From: Rhodocytophaga aerolata
GTDB taxonomy: Bacteria > Bacteroidota > Bacteroidia > Cytophagales > 172606-1
Reading direction: 5' to 3'
Length of the DNA stretch: 64,000 nt
Assembly: GCF_030503435.1 (NCBI RefSeq)
Contig: NZ_JAUKPO010000005.1
Location: 1 to 64,000, forward strand
The position numbers and the translations under genes are program-made. Shown here piece by piece: positions 17,771 to 27,094 of the stretch; position 1 is the first letter of the stretch, and the number at the start of each line of letters is the position of its first letter. Below the pieces are notes generated by a model. The model saw nothing but the letters and a program-made list of their open reading frames with translations. It had not been told where the DNA came from and searched no databases.

Positions 17771-19378
17771 ATGCATACTGTAAATACTTGTTCTATGGAA
17801 TCCGCCGCTTCTCTTATTACTTTCCTGCAACAGCCTGCTTCCTATGCACACTGCCCGGCAAGCATAGAAATTAAGCAAACGCATGGCTCTATCCTGGCCA
17901 TTGCCCCACCGTACGTGTATAAAATTAAGAAACAAGTGAATCTGGGTTTTATGGACTTTACTTCATTAGCGGCCCGCAAAACTAATTGCGAACGGGAATT
18001 ATACCTCAATAGCCGCCTCAGCCCCGACCTATATCTGGCTGTATTGCCCATTTGCCGCAATGATGGAAAACTTGCTTTTGGCCAGGATGGAGAAATTATA
18101 GAGTATGCCCTACAAATGCGCATGTTGCCCGAGGGGTATTTTCTGCATCAGCTGTTAGCCAAAGATCAGGTAAGCATTCAAACACTGGAGCCGGTGCTTC
18201 TGCTGCTTAAAGATTTTTATCAACAACAATCGCCTGATTCTTCCATTGCCAGGTATGGGGAAATACAACAAATCCAACGTAGTACCGATGAAAACTTTAC
18301 TACCCTGCAGCACTTTGCCGGGGATAGGCTAAAGGGAGTAGCGCTAGCTGTACTCGAACAATATACGCATCTATTCTATGGCCTTCACCGGGATTTATTC
18401 AACAAACGGGTGCATGAAAACAAGATTAAAGATTGTCATGGCGACCTTCACCTGGAACATATCCATATTTACCAGAATATCATTCACATCTATGACTGTA
18501 TCGAATTTAATGACCGGTTCCGCTACATAGACATCGCCGCAGATATCGCCTTTCTGGCTATGGACCTGGACTTTCACCAGCGGCCCAGCCTAGCGGCTTA
18601 TGTGAGTAGCCGGATGGCCGCATTACTCCAAGACCAGGATATGCTGAAATTAATGGATTTTTATAAAGGCTACCGGGCTTGTGTGCGGGCAAAAGTAGAA
18701 GCCATTAAATCAGCCGAGCCGGAAGTAGCTGAAAAAGAAAAACAACAAAGCCGGGAAAAGGCTGCCAGGTATCTACAACTAGCAGTCGGCTATGCTGTCG
18801 TTGGCTCTAAACCGGTAGTACTGATTGTATGTGGAAGAATTGGCAGCGGCAAAAGTACACTAGCCCAGGCAATGGCAGACCTCCTGGGTTTTTCCTACGT
18901 GAGCAGCGATGTGGTCAGAAAGGAGAAAGCCGGCATCCCATTATTTGAGCGAACCCCGGCGGAAACCAAACAACATATGTATAGCTCTGCTACCACCGAT
19001 GCAGTGTATAAGGCATTGCTGGATACGGCTCTATCTCAGGCCGCCATGGGATTAAGTGTGGTGGTAGATGCTACTTTTGGGCAGCCAACATACAGGCAGC
19101 AGTTTACAAATGCCCTGAAGCAAAAAGGTATTTCCTACTATTTTATAGAAGCACAAGCCGCAGATGCGGTTATTCAACAGAGACTCGCCGACCGGGAAAA
19201 AAGAAAGAATGTGGTTTCGGATGCCCGCCTGGAAGATTTCTCAACATTAGCCCGTACCTATCAGCCACTTGTGGAAATTCCAGCGGAACATCTGCTTCAG
19301 GTCAGCACAGAAGTTGATGTAGATACTGCCCTCTTAAAGGTTTGTATGGAGATCGTACATAAATCCATAGCTGGGTAG
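17771..19378 (+). CDS. APH-like kinase/AAA ATPase two-domain protein
   Basis: A 535-residue protein. Residues 20 to about 340 form an aminoglycoside-phosphotransferase-like kinase with CHGDLHLEHI (His223, Asp225) and IYDCIEFNDRFRYIDIAAD, which holds the metal-binding Asp. Residues 350-535 form a P-loop kinase with GRIGSGKST (Lys361). The family (COG2187 plus COG0645) has no proven substrate; Rv2004c of the mycobacterial dormancy regulon has the same layout. The start could be ATG 17771 or ATG 17795 (MESAASLITFL). It diverges from the DUF2267/ppsA unit. Confidence 0.85.
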   Translation: MHTVNTCSMESAASLITFLQQPASYAHCPASIEIKQTHGSILAIAPPYVYKIKKQVNLGFMDFTSLAARKTNCERELYLNSRLSPDLYLAVLPICRNDGKLAFGQDGEIIEYALQMRMLPEGYFLHQLLAKDQVSIQTLEPVLLLLKDFYQQQSPDSSIARYGEIQQIQRSTDENFTTLQHFAGDRLKGVALAVLEQYTHLFYGLHRDLFNKRVHENKIKDCHGDLHLEHIHIYQNIIHIYDCIEFNDRFRYIDIAADIAFLAMDLDFHQRPSLAAYVSSRMAALLQDQDMLKLMDFYKGYRACVRAKVEAIKSAEPEVAEKEKQQSREKAARYLQLAVGYAVVGSKPVVLIVCGRIGSGKSTLAQAMADLLGFSYVSSDVVRKEKAGIPLFERTPAETKQHMYSSATTDAVYKALLDTALSQAAMGLSVVVDATFGQPTYRQQFTNALKQKGISYYFIEAQAADAVIQQRLADREKRKNVVSDARLEDFSTLARTYQPLVEIPAEHLLQVSTEVDVDTALLKVCMEIVHKSIAG

Positions 19379-19427
19379 CATATACCTGGAGAATAATGGG
19401 GTATCACTTGTTTGCCGGGACTCTAAT

Positions 19428-20432
19428 TTACCTGGCTATGTCCTCTACTCCTTTGCTTAATACGTATCCTACAAACCCTTCATCGTGGTTAAGAATACCC
19501 AGGCGGTTGTTGGTCATGTGTACATAGCTGTCGTAGATGGCCCACCGTTGCTGTTGCGCTGCAGAAAACAGTTGCTGGGCAAGAATGGGATATGTAGGTG
19601 GCGTTCGTAAATTTCCTTGCGCTTGTACTTGCCGGAGTTCCTGATCAATAGCCTGCATGTGTTGCAACCACTTGGTAAACCAGGCTTGTTCAAATTCTTC
19701 CCGGTTTTTCAGCGCAGCCCAGGTAGTCTGGAAAAGAGGTAACAGTACTGGTTTTTGCCTCTGGTACGTATGGTAAAAGGCTTGCAGGACCTCTGTCTGC
19801 CTGGTCTGTAGTTCTTGCGGTGAAGCAGGCTTTGGGTAAGAAACATAGGCCTTGGGTAGCCAGTTTTCAAAAACACTTGAAAAAAAGAAGCTTGCTTCTG
19901 ACAGGTCCATTCCGGTAGCAGCAGCAAAACCCAGGTGCAGTTGAATAGCTACACCTAAAGCCCGGCTATAGTCCCAATTGCCCCTTGCCTGCAACATGCT
20001 TAGCACAGTCTCAGAAGATGCCTGAAACTGTTTCTCGGCAAGGAGTAAACCCTGTTCTCCGCCATACCGCTCGGTTTCCGGCTCGTATGTTACAAATTGT
20101 ATGGAGTTATTTGGCCACCATTGCTGTGCGTCAGGCAGGCTGCTTACCCAGGCTGGCTCAGGCCGAGAAGAAGGATAGGTTTGAAAATAACTGGTGAAGT
20201 GCTTTACCAACGCAGGTTTCACATGGGTTTCCAGATCAGTGGCTTGTCCCTTTAACCGCAGGCGGATGTGTGGGCCCTTTTCCCAGTACCGGATAAAAAA
20301 GAACTGGCAGGCCAGGTGTTGTTCCCGCATGTTTTCTATAAAGGGAATCACCGCATTGCATAAGAACGTTTCCCAGGGTTCGGCATAGCACAGATAGGCT
20401 GCCAGCCAGGATGTTTGAGGGAACATACGCAT
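19428..20432 (-). CDS. Split lanthipeptide dehydratase, elimination subunit
   Basis: A 334-residue protein of the thiopeptide-type bacteriocin biosynthesis family (SpaB C-terminal domain). Features are WLAAYLCYAEPWETFLCNAVIPFI, the FFIRYWEKGPHIRLRLKG motif with the RY..GPHIRLR core that defines the family, and a C-terminal YVHMTNNRLGI. In one-piece LanB enzymes this domain removes glutamate from glutamylated Ser/Thr to give Dha/Dhb. Here it is a separate gene 10 bp downstream of the large LanB. It is the last gene of the lanthipeptide operon. Confidence 0.9.
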   Translation of the reverse strand: MRMFPQTSWLAAYLCYAEPWETFLCNAVIPFIENMREQHLACQFFFIRYWEKGPHIRLRLKGQATDLETHVKPALVKHFTSYFQTYPSSRPEPAWVSSLPDAQQWWPNNSIQFVTYEPETERYGGEQGLLLAEKQFQASSETVLSMLQARGNWDYSRALGVAIQLHLGFAAATGMDLSEASFFFSSVFENWLPKAYVSYPKPASPQELQTRQTEVLQAFYHTYQRQKPVLLPLFQTTWAALKNREEFEQAWFTKWLQHMQAIDQELRQVQAQGNLRTPPTYPILAQQLFSAAQQQRWAIYDSYVHMTNNRLGILNHDEGFVGYVLSKGVEDIAR

Positions 20433-20442
20433 TAAAGTTTAG

Positions 20443-23379
20443 TCAGTAGTCATACCATTGCACCACACATTCAGTAACAAAAGGCTGGTTAGTAATCTGG
20501 GTTACCTGGTGACTGGCGGGTAGCATTTCTTCTATCTTGAGGGATTCTGGTACCTTGCCCAGCAACTTTTCAAACAGGTGGACTAAAAGCGGATCAGTGA
20601 AATTTATATACTGAGGTTTGTAATCGTCCCGGCCCAACTTTTTGCCCGGCTCCGGTTCCTTTTCAGAAGTATTCCGGGTAGAAGAAATTTTAACATACAC
20701 TTCATCTGGTATTTCCTGGGCTCTTCGCCATGTTTGTATGGCGGCATAATATTGCCAGTCAGACATCCCAGGCTGCCGGAAGGGGAGCCATTCTTTGGAT
20801 ACAATCCATGCTTTTCGCTGCAAAATAATGCTTTCTGCATACACGATCCTGGGCAGCACCTGTATCTTCTTCTCCCCGGCATGGGTCTCCGTTACCTGCG
20901 TTTTTTCAGTTACCTTGTTTATGGCTGCAAGCAATGGATATACAGAGAGATACTGCGCTTTGGTAAATTTATCTAATAGCTGGAAAAGTGGAGAGCGGCC
21001 ACCTTGTCCCTGAAAGCCCAAATCAAATACATACGCCCGTTTGCCGGTTGGCCGGTGTAGAAGCTTTAATTCGTTGGCCTCTTCATCCAGACATACATCA
21101 AATTCGGTAACTGGCAACTGTTTTTCTATAGGCAGGGACGTATGGCCTCCGGGTGTCCGGATCTCGTAGGGCATCAGCGGGGGATGCAGGTTAGCATTGA
21201 AATAGGAAGCATCGCCATTCTCAATGAACAGTTCATCCTTTCCTTGTAATTGCCTGTTCCACTCCCGTGTTGCAGCGGTAACTTCTTGCGGAAATACATG
21301 CAGAAAGCGGCTTATCATCTTGCCATAGCCTGAGAAACAAGCATTTAATACTCCTTTCAGTTGCCACTCTCCCGCTTCGTCTTTTTCCTGGTACCATTGA
21401 ACAAATGCTCCGTAGGAATTGCTTTCTTTCTTTGTATTCCTTTGGAATAACGGCTGCTCATTTAGTTGCTGAAGTAGGCCTAACGAAACCTCTAGCTGAT
21501 CTTTTTGGGTCATGGCCTGATTGCGGAAAGCTGCACCCATATGTTGCATCCATTGTTTCAGTTGCGCTTGTCTGGGTATATCTTCTTTGTCCGTTGAAGC
21601 CGTAGGCGGATTAGCTTTTTCTGGAATGGATGATTCTTCTGCCAGGTGGGTATTTTTTTGAGTTTCCTTGCGTTTTTGTAACTGATTTTGTGCTTCTGGC
21701 CGCTTAATGTCTCTGTAAAAATCTTCGTAGAAAGTAAGCAGGCTAATTCGGTTTCCAGCACCATACTTCTGTAGAAAATACTGCTTCATCTGCTCCCGTT
21801 CGTCAGTCATGCCCTGGAAAAGGCGGAGTTGCTGTAATAAGTCAGCTAATGCGCTTATAAATTTTTTCACTGTGCCAGCCTTATATTCTATAGTCAGTTC
21901 TCTGGTAGCATCTTCATAAAAAAGTTGCTCTGCTTTAAAGTGAAAAAAGGTGGATGATTTGTGTTCAAAAGCTATTTCCTCTGAGGACGTTTGAGCTACA
22001 GGTTCTCTTTCGGCAACCAGTAGGGACGGTTGTTTTTCCAGAGCAGGCAGTTTATTTAGTTTCTCCGCTTCCTGCCGCTTCAGGTATAATGCCTGTTGCA
22101 ACTCTTCCAGCGTTTTACGTTCCATTTCGGGCAATCCGGCGGCTTCATGCAATTTCATACATATACCTCTAAACTGCTTAAAAGCCTCACTCAGCAGGTG
22201 TTGCCGTTTATCCGCCGCCGCAAATGCATACTCACCGGCAAGCCTGCGGACCTCCTGTAAGGCATACAATAATTCATCTATATAAGCTACTTTCTGTTGT
22301 TGCAGATAAGATAATTCAGCTATCAGTTTCGTATCCCAGTCAGGATCAGTGCCGGATACACCTAAGTCAAATTCTACAAATCCATAGCCTATTAGCTGCC
22401 GGATATATTGCTCAATGGCCTTCTCTGAGGCATCCACATAGTCACATACTTGCTCTACCAGGGCTGAAAACCGGATTCCGGCCGGCTGTTGCTGCATCAG
22501 TTCCAATACTAGTCCCAATACGGCATTATTTGGTATCCGCTGAAAAGCTTCTACATTCTGGTGATTGGTGAGATACACCAACTGACCGGCTTCCCTGGCA
22601 ATAGTAGGATTAGGACGCAGCCTCAGGTGAACGTATATTTCCCGGCTAGCAGCAAACAGGTCTTTCAAATACCGGAACAGTTGATTATTTACCCGGATAT
22701 GCCCCACTACCTGACCTGATCTGCCCTCGGAATACCCTACCTGTATAGCCCGGCTTGCAGACTGGCTGAGTGTACTGACGGCCAAACTAGTAAACGTGCT
22801 AAAAGGAGAAGTTTTGGTGTACATCCGGGTCAGGTACTTCAACAGACTTTGTTCGGTTTGAAATTCTTTTTTCTTAAACTCCCCGGGATTTTTCTGTACA
22901 TACTGCGTTAAGGCTTGTAATAATGGCTGGCTGGAAAGCACTAAGCCTTTCTGCAAATTTTCGTCAGTAGCTAGTTGCTGCAAATGCAGCCGGATGGTTG
23001 TACATACCTGCTGGTAAACAGATCCGGCGTTTTCTTCTGCTTGTTGAATACCGGCTACCAAAGCTAGATAACTGTCGAGAGTAGCAGCCAGGGAAGCAGG
23101 TAAATGCTGCCTTGCTTGCCAGATGGCGGCTGGTTTCAGGGGTCTGTTGTTAAAAATATCCCGCCGTACATTTTGTATATGGTTCTGTGCTTTGGAGTCT
23201 GCCAGCGTTTTGTTATAGGTAAGCAAAGTATCGCAGAGTGCCTGTTTGGCCAATTCTTTTTGTTCCTGCAAAGCCTGTAGTTTTTCCAGGCAACCCAGTA
23301 ATTGACTTGTATTTACCTGGGTTAAGTTCTTTAGGGACCCTCCGCCAATACGGGTTAGTATATATGGAAAAACCTGCAT
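20443..23379 (-). CDS. Split lanthipeptide dehydratase, glutamylation subunit (LanB)
   Basis: The start chosen is ATG at 23379 (MQVFPYILTRIGGGSLKNL), since the family begins here; a Met 66 bp upstream would add unlike residues and overlap the HlyD gene by 14 bp. The protein has about 978 residues. Seen are the early LRxRPNPTI-type segment (VHLRLRPNPTIA), TSPFSTFTSLAV and the C-terminal PRIVYAESIILQRKAWIV. This domain uses glutamyl-tRNA to glutamylate Ser/Thr of the precursor. A polar, Lys/Glu-rich insert with little fold character lies around residues 560-640, which explains why it is longer than the usual N-terminal LanB half. Confidence 0.92.
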   Translation of the reverse strand: MQVFPYILTRIGGGSLKNLTQVNTSQLLGCLEKLQALQEQKELAKQALCDTLLTYNKTLADSKAQNHIQNVRRDIFNNRPLKPAAIWQARQHLPASLAATLDSYLALVAGIQQAEENAGSVYQQVCTTIRLHLQQLATDENLQKGLVLSSQPLLQALTQYVQKNPGEFKKKEFQTEQSLLKYLTRMYTKTSPFSTFTSLAVSTLSQSASRAIQVGYSEGRSGQVVGHIRVNNQLFRYLKDLFAASREIYVHLRLRPNPTIAREAGQLVYLTNHQNVEAFQRIPNNAVLGLVLELMQQQPAGIRFSALVEQVCDYVDASEKAIEQYIRQLIGYGFVEFDLGVSGTDPDWDTKLIAELSYLQQQKVAYIDELLYALQEVRRLAGEYAFAAADKRQHLLSEAFKQFRGICMKLHEAAGLPEMERKTLEELQQALYLKRQEAEKLNKLPALEKQPSLLVAEREPVAQTSSEEIAFEHKSSTFFHFKAEQLFYEDATRELTIEYKAGTVKKFISALADLLQQLRLFQGMTDEREQMKQYFLQKYGAGNRISLLTFYEDFYRDIKRPEAQNQLQKRKETQKNTHLAEESSIPEKANPPTASTDKEDIPRQAQLKQWMQHMGAAFRNQAMTQKDQLEVSLGLLQQLNEQPLFQRNTKKESNSYGAFVQWYQEKDEAGEWQLKGVLNACFSGYGKMISRFLHVFPQEVTAATREWNRQLQGKDELFIENGDASYFNANLHPPLMPYEIRTPGGHTSLPIEKQLPVTEFDVCLDEEANELKLLHRPTGKRAYVFDLGFQGQGGRSPLFQLLDKFTKAQYLSVYPLLAAINKVTEKTQVTETHAGEKKIQVLPRIVYAESIILQRKAWIVSKEWLPFRQPGMSDWQYYAAIQTWRRAQEIPDEVYVKISSTRNTSEKEPEPGKKLGRDDYKPQYINFTDPLLVHLFEKLLGKVPESLKIEEMLPASHQVTQITNQPFVTECVVQWYDY

Positions 23380-23431
23380 ATAAAAAAGATGGTTAAATGA
23401 TCTGTTGAGCTCGCCATTTCTGCTGCCTTTG

Positions 23432-24769
23432 TCAGGTACTGGCATGATCTAGCAAGGCCCGGAACTGGTTGAATATGCGTTCGATTAAGCGTAAATCCCT
23501 GGTGATAATTTCTGCGCTTCCCTGCATCTGCTGACGGAACGGAAGGTTTTTGCGGTAATTGGTCCTTAAGCCCTCTGGCAAAGCAATCCGGATGGTGTAG
23601 CGGTTATCTTGCGGAACCGGAGAAATAGCCTCTACCCTGCCATGTACCCTGCCGAACTCATGCGAAGGATAATTATCAAATTCGATAGTTACCCGTTGCC
23701 CCACTTCTACTTTTCCTGAGCCACTAATAGGCAGGTGTACCTGGGCATACAATTCATTGACAGGCGGCACAATGGTCAACACTTCTTCGCCAGCTTTCAC
23801 AAACTGGTTGTCGCTCCAGTAGCTGGTAAATGCAACTTCGCCTTCCAAAGGTGCCTTCAACACAAATTTTTGTTCCCAAGCTTCCAGTTGACTTTGCAGC
23901 TGCTTTAGGGCTGATTCTACATTATTCCGCAATTTTTCTTCGCCGGAGATCTGGCTGGCATGGTATTCTGTAACCTGGGAATGTAACTGGGAGATCAGGA
24001 TCTGGTTGTTAATAATTCCGGATTGTGCCGATTCGAAAGCCCGCTTTGCCTGTAGAAACGTATTTTTTGTCCGGTCGAAATCAGCTTCGGCGAGTACCTT
24101 TTCCTTCAATAACTGGGCATCAATTGTATACCGTTTTTGTGCCAGTTGCAACTCTTCCGCTAGTAATTGCTGCTGAAGTTCCAGTTGCCTGTTGAGCTGC
24201 TCATGCTGTGCTATCCGCTGCCGGGTAAACTGAATCTGCTTCCGGTACAATGATAAGGCCTGATTACGTGTATACTCCTGCAAACTGGTGAGCAACGACA
24301 GATAAAACCCCTGTAACTCGCCCAGATTCACATTTTCCCGGAGCGCAAGCTCGGTTATGGGTTGCAGATCAGCTTGGGAGAGACAAGGCAGCATTACTTT
24401 TATCTGTTCGGCCACATACCAGACGTCCGTCGTAGCAGCCGGATTTTCAATCACTGCCAGATATTCTCCCTTGCCGGTAAACTGGCCATTTTTAACATAC
24501 AACTGAATGCGTCCTTCCGAACGGGCGACCATGTTCACCGGAGGAATTTTAGTAGTAATTAGTACGCTGGAAGTGAGTACATCCGGGTATTTAACCAGCC
24601 AGCTGCCAATCAGGAGCAGGCAGATAATGCCCAGTATCAGGCTAATGCCCCACCGGACCATCCAGTGTGGGACTTGCCCCAGCAATTCCTGTACTTCTTC
24701 TGTGCGAAGTTCTATGTGCTTGTCCGGTGGCTCAGCTACTTTGGGCAAGGAATATTCTATCACAGGCAT
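23432..24769 (-). CDS. HlyD-family periplasmic adaptor
   Basis: A 445-residue membrane fusion protein. After a cytoplasmic stretch of about 37 residues there is one membrane helix (WGISLILGIICLLLIGSWLV, about residues 40-58). It continues with a lipoyl half (ARSEGRIQLYVKNGQFTGKGEYLAVI), a long coiled coil rich in Gln and Leu (residues 170-290), the second lipoyl half (KAPLEGEVAFTSYW) and a beta-barrel (VEVGQRVTIEFDNYP). Such adaptors link an inner-membrane ABC exporter to an outer-membrane channel. No TolC-like gene is in the cluster, so that part must be supplied elsewhere. Confidence 0.9.
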   Translation of the reverse strand: MPVIEYSLPKVAEPPDKHIELRTEEVQELLGQVPHWMVRWGISLILGIICLLLIGSWLVKYPDVLTSSVLITTKIPPVNMVARSEGRIQLYVKNGQFTGKGEYLAVIENPAATTDVWYVAEQIKVMLPCLSQADLQPITELALRENVNLGELQGFYLSLLTSLQEYTRNQALSLYRKQIQFTRQRIAQHEQLNRQLELQQQLLAEELQLAQKRYTIDAQLLKEKVLAEADFDRTKNTFLQAKRAFESAQSGIINNQILISQLHSQVTEYHASQISGEEKLRNNVESALKQLQSQLEAWEQKFVLKAPLEGEVAFTSYWSDNQFVKAGEEVLTIVPPVNELYAQVHLPISGSGKVEVGQRVTIEFDNYPSHEFGRVHGRVEAISPVPQDNRYTIRIALPEGLRTNYRKNLPFRQQMQGSAEIITRDLRLIERIFNQFRALLDHAST

Positions 24770-25002
24770 GGGATGGAATGTTTACGAATTGAAAATATCT
24801 TTACTGATAGAGAAATACTATTTACATGTGGTGGAAAAGGTGACTAACTCTATCTACACTTCTCCGGAAACTTTGACCCGGTAGCCACTCAGTTCTGATA
24901 CTCATTCGTGAGTGCTTCAATCAGGGATACTTATTGGCTGATGGTTTGTAAAAGTCTTGTACAACAACTGTGGTTTTTTCGTGTTCACACTCCAATTTGC
25001 CA

Positions 25003-27039
25003 TTAGGTGATTGCCAGTGCTGACCTGGAAATTACAGGGAGCGGATGCCGGTCTGGCTCAAGCAAAATTCCGGAACGGATTGCATGGCGGATCTGCGATA
25101 GAATCAGTTGCCATACTTCCGGTATCTGCTTATCCGCTAAGCCATCCAGGTGCATCAAAACAAGCTCAATTCCCTGAGATACTTTTATTTCCTCTATAAA
25201 GGCAGCCAATACGGTATAAGTAAAATCAGACAAGGCTTGCTCTCTGGTAAAATCCAGAGAAGGCATCAGCAACAGATACTGTGTAGTTGCTTCATAAGCG
25301 TCATCCTTGAGCCAGGTAGCGGGGTGTTGCCAACTACCTGGTAACTTTACTGACGTTAGCTGCATATCCGGGTCCAGCATCAGTCTGGTATTCGCCAATG
25401 CTGCATCTGGTAAAGCTTCTAGAAGGATAGCTCTTTGAGCTTTTAGCTGGCTTTTGTAATACCACAGCACATCACTGGAAATGTTAGTATTCCTCTCTAG
25501 TTTCTTTTCTTCCAACTGCCATACTTCACGCAAAATATTCTGCTCAACTGGAAGCAACTGGGTTATTTGGGTGTTTATCCATTCCGTGAAATGTAACACA
25601 ACCGGCGTTGAAGAAATAGCTGACTGTTGCTTGAAGTACACTTCTTTCTCCGCTGGGCAAAAATTTGTTAGCAGAAATAAGGTCCGCGGGAAATGTTTGT
25701 TAAGTATTCTTTCCTGGATATCGCCTACCGACATAGAAAGTGTAGCATAGCCTGATTTATGGGTGTATGTATGCACAGGAAGTGATGGCAGCAAAATGGA
25801 AGGGACGTTTTGTGGTTCCAGCAGCCGTAAAAAGAAATAGCCTATTCCTGCATTACCCAAAAACAAACTGGTATCTTCCCCGGCATATCTGGTTCCTGAA
25901 CAATACATGCCTTTGTCTTTCTTCCATTGCAATATCTGCTCTGCTATTTTCAAGGCCATCTCCAGATATGCAGGCTCATACGTTACTTCATAGGCCTTCA
26001 GAAAAAGTTCTGCATTTCCGGCACTGCCATGACAAAGCGTAGGAGAACACAGCTGATGTGCCTGTATATCTGTTAGCCTGGTATGTTCCAGAGCAAGTCT
26101 GGCCTCTTCCAGATACAAGTATTTCCCCAATACCTCATAGGCCCGTAACCGGACAAGCCCTATGCCGGCCGCCCCATGGCACCAGGCGTTCATACTGGCT
26201 CCTTGTGTGAAATAGCTTCTCTCTCCTTTTTCATAGGCTTTGCGCATGGCTGGCTCTTCCTGGGCAAAAGATAAAATCTTCCGCAGATCACACCAGTTAT
26301 GCAGTTGTGTGTGATAATACTGCGACTCATAGGCAAAAGCCTGTTCGGCCAGCCAGTAAAATGCAGGATTTGTAAAATAATTTCCCAGCTCCAACCATAC
26401 GAACCCTACTCCAGAAGCGCCATGTGAGAGGCCACATAAGCCATGAATATTAACTGGAGAACGGTCCCAATACAGGCCTTGCTTACCCAGGTAGCAATGG
26501 TCCAGTAAAAGTCCGGCATATTGGTTAATGTGTTCCAGCAACCACTTCTCTCCTGAAGCAGCATGCAGATGTACGAGGCAAAGCAATGTGCCGGCTGTGC
26601 CATTAATGTACTCTTTCAAAGCCGGCGGTGGATCTTGTAGCCACTTCCTGGTAAGTTCTAAGGCCTTTTGTAGATATAGCTTTTGGCCAGTTAGCTCATA
26701 CACCTGAAGGTAGGTAAAGGGAACGGACATACGCCCGGTAAGAAACGCATTAGTTCCCCCTGCACTGGCCGTACTATACCTTTCTGCCCATTGCATACCT
26801 TCTAGTACAGCCTGCAGGTATCTTTCTTCAGCGGTTTGTTTATACAGCTGAATGAAGAACAGCACCAAGCCGCAAACTCCCTGATAAATGTTTTCCGATT
26901 TATTCCAGTTCATCTCTTCTCCTTGCACCTCCACACTTCGCCAGAGGATCCCTGGTGGCTCTATCTCTGCTTTGGAGAGCAAATCGTCACCAATCCGGAT
27001 GGCTTCTTTCAATAGCAACTGTCGCAAGGATGAGTTCAT
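25003..27039 (-). CDS. Lanthionine cyclase LanC with extra C-terminal domain
   Basis: A 678-residue protein. Residues 1-410 are a LanC double-helical barrel with the repeated GxxG inner helices (YINGTAG, LSHGASG). The zinc ligands are Cys287 (WCHGAAG) and Cys336-His337 (LCHGSAG). LanC adds Cys thiols to Dha/Dhb to make (methyl)lanthionine rings. Residues 420-678, from about LPVHTYTHKSGYATLSMS, are not part of LanC. They begin with LSMSVGD and RTLFLLTNFCPAEKEVYF and have no motif I recognise. A 233-bp untranslated gap precedes the HlyD gene; the exporter gene lies 55 bp upstream. Confidence 0.92.
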   Translation of the reverse strand: MNSSLRQLLLKEAIRIGDDLLSKAEIEPPGILWRSVEVQGEEMNWNKSENIYQGVCGLVLFFIQLYKQTAEERYLQAVLEGMQWAERYSTASAGGTNAFLTGRMSVPFTYLQVYELTGQKLYLQKALELTRKWLQDPPPALKEYINGTAGTLLCLVHLHAASGEKWLLEHINQYAGLLLDHCYLGKQGLYWDRSPVNIHGLCGLSHGASGVGFVWLELGNYFTNPAFYWLAEQAFAYESQYYHTQLHNWCDLRKILSFAQEEPAMRKAYEKGERSYFTQGASMNAWCHGAAGIGLVRLRAYEVLGKYLYLEEARLALEHTRLTDIQAHQLCSPTLCHGSAGNAELFLKAYEVTYEPAYLEMALKIAEQILQWKKDKGMYCSGTRYAGEDTSLFLGNAGIGYFFLRLLEPQNVPSILLPSLPVHTYTHKSGYATLSMSVGDIQERILNKHFPRTLFLLTNFCPAEKEVYFKQQSAISSTPVVLHFTEWINTQITQLLPVEQNILREVWQLEEKKLERNTNISSDVLWYYKSQLKAQRAILLEALPDAALANTRLMLDPDMQLTSVKLPGSWQHPATWLKDDAYEATTQYLLLMPSLDFTREQALSDFTYTVLAAFIEEIKVSQGIELVLMHLDGLADKQIPEVWQLILSQIRHAIRSGILLEPDRHPLPVISRSALAIT

Positions 27040-27094
27040 GAGTTAATAAATATGGGTAATAGATAATAAGTATTGATAAAGTTGTACCTAGCCT

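Noticed and set aside
24665-24884. Small plus-strand frames near the HlyD gene start
   Set aside because: They are antisense to a real gene or its leader and show no ribosome site or protein-like composition.
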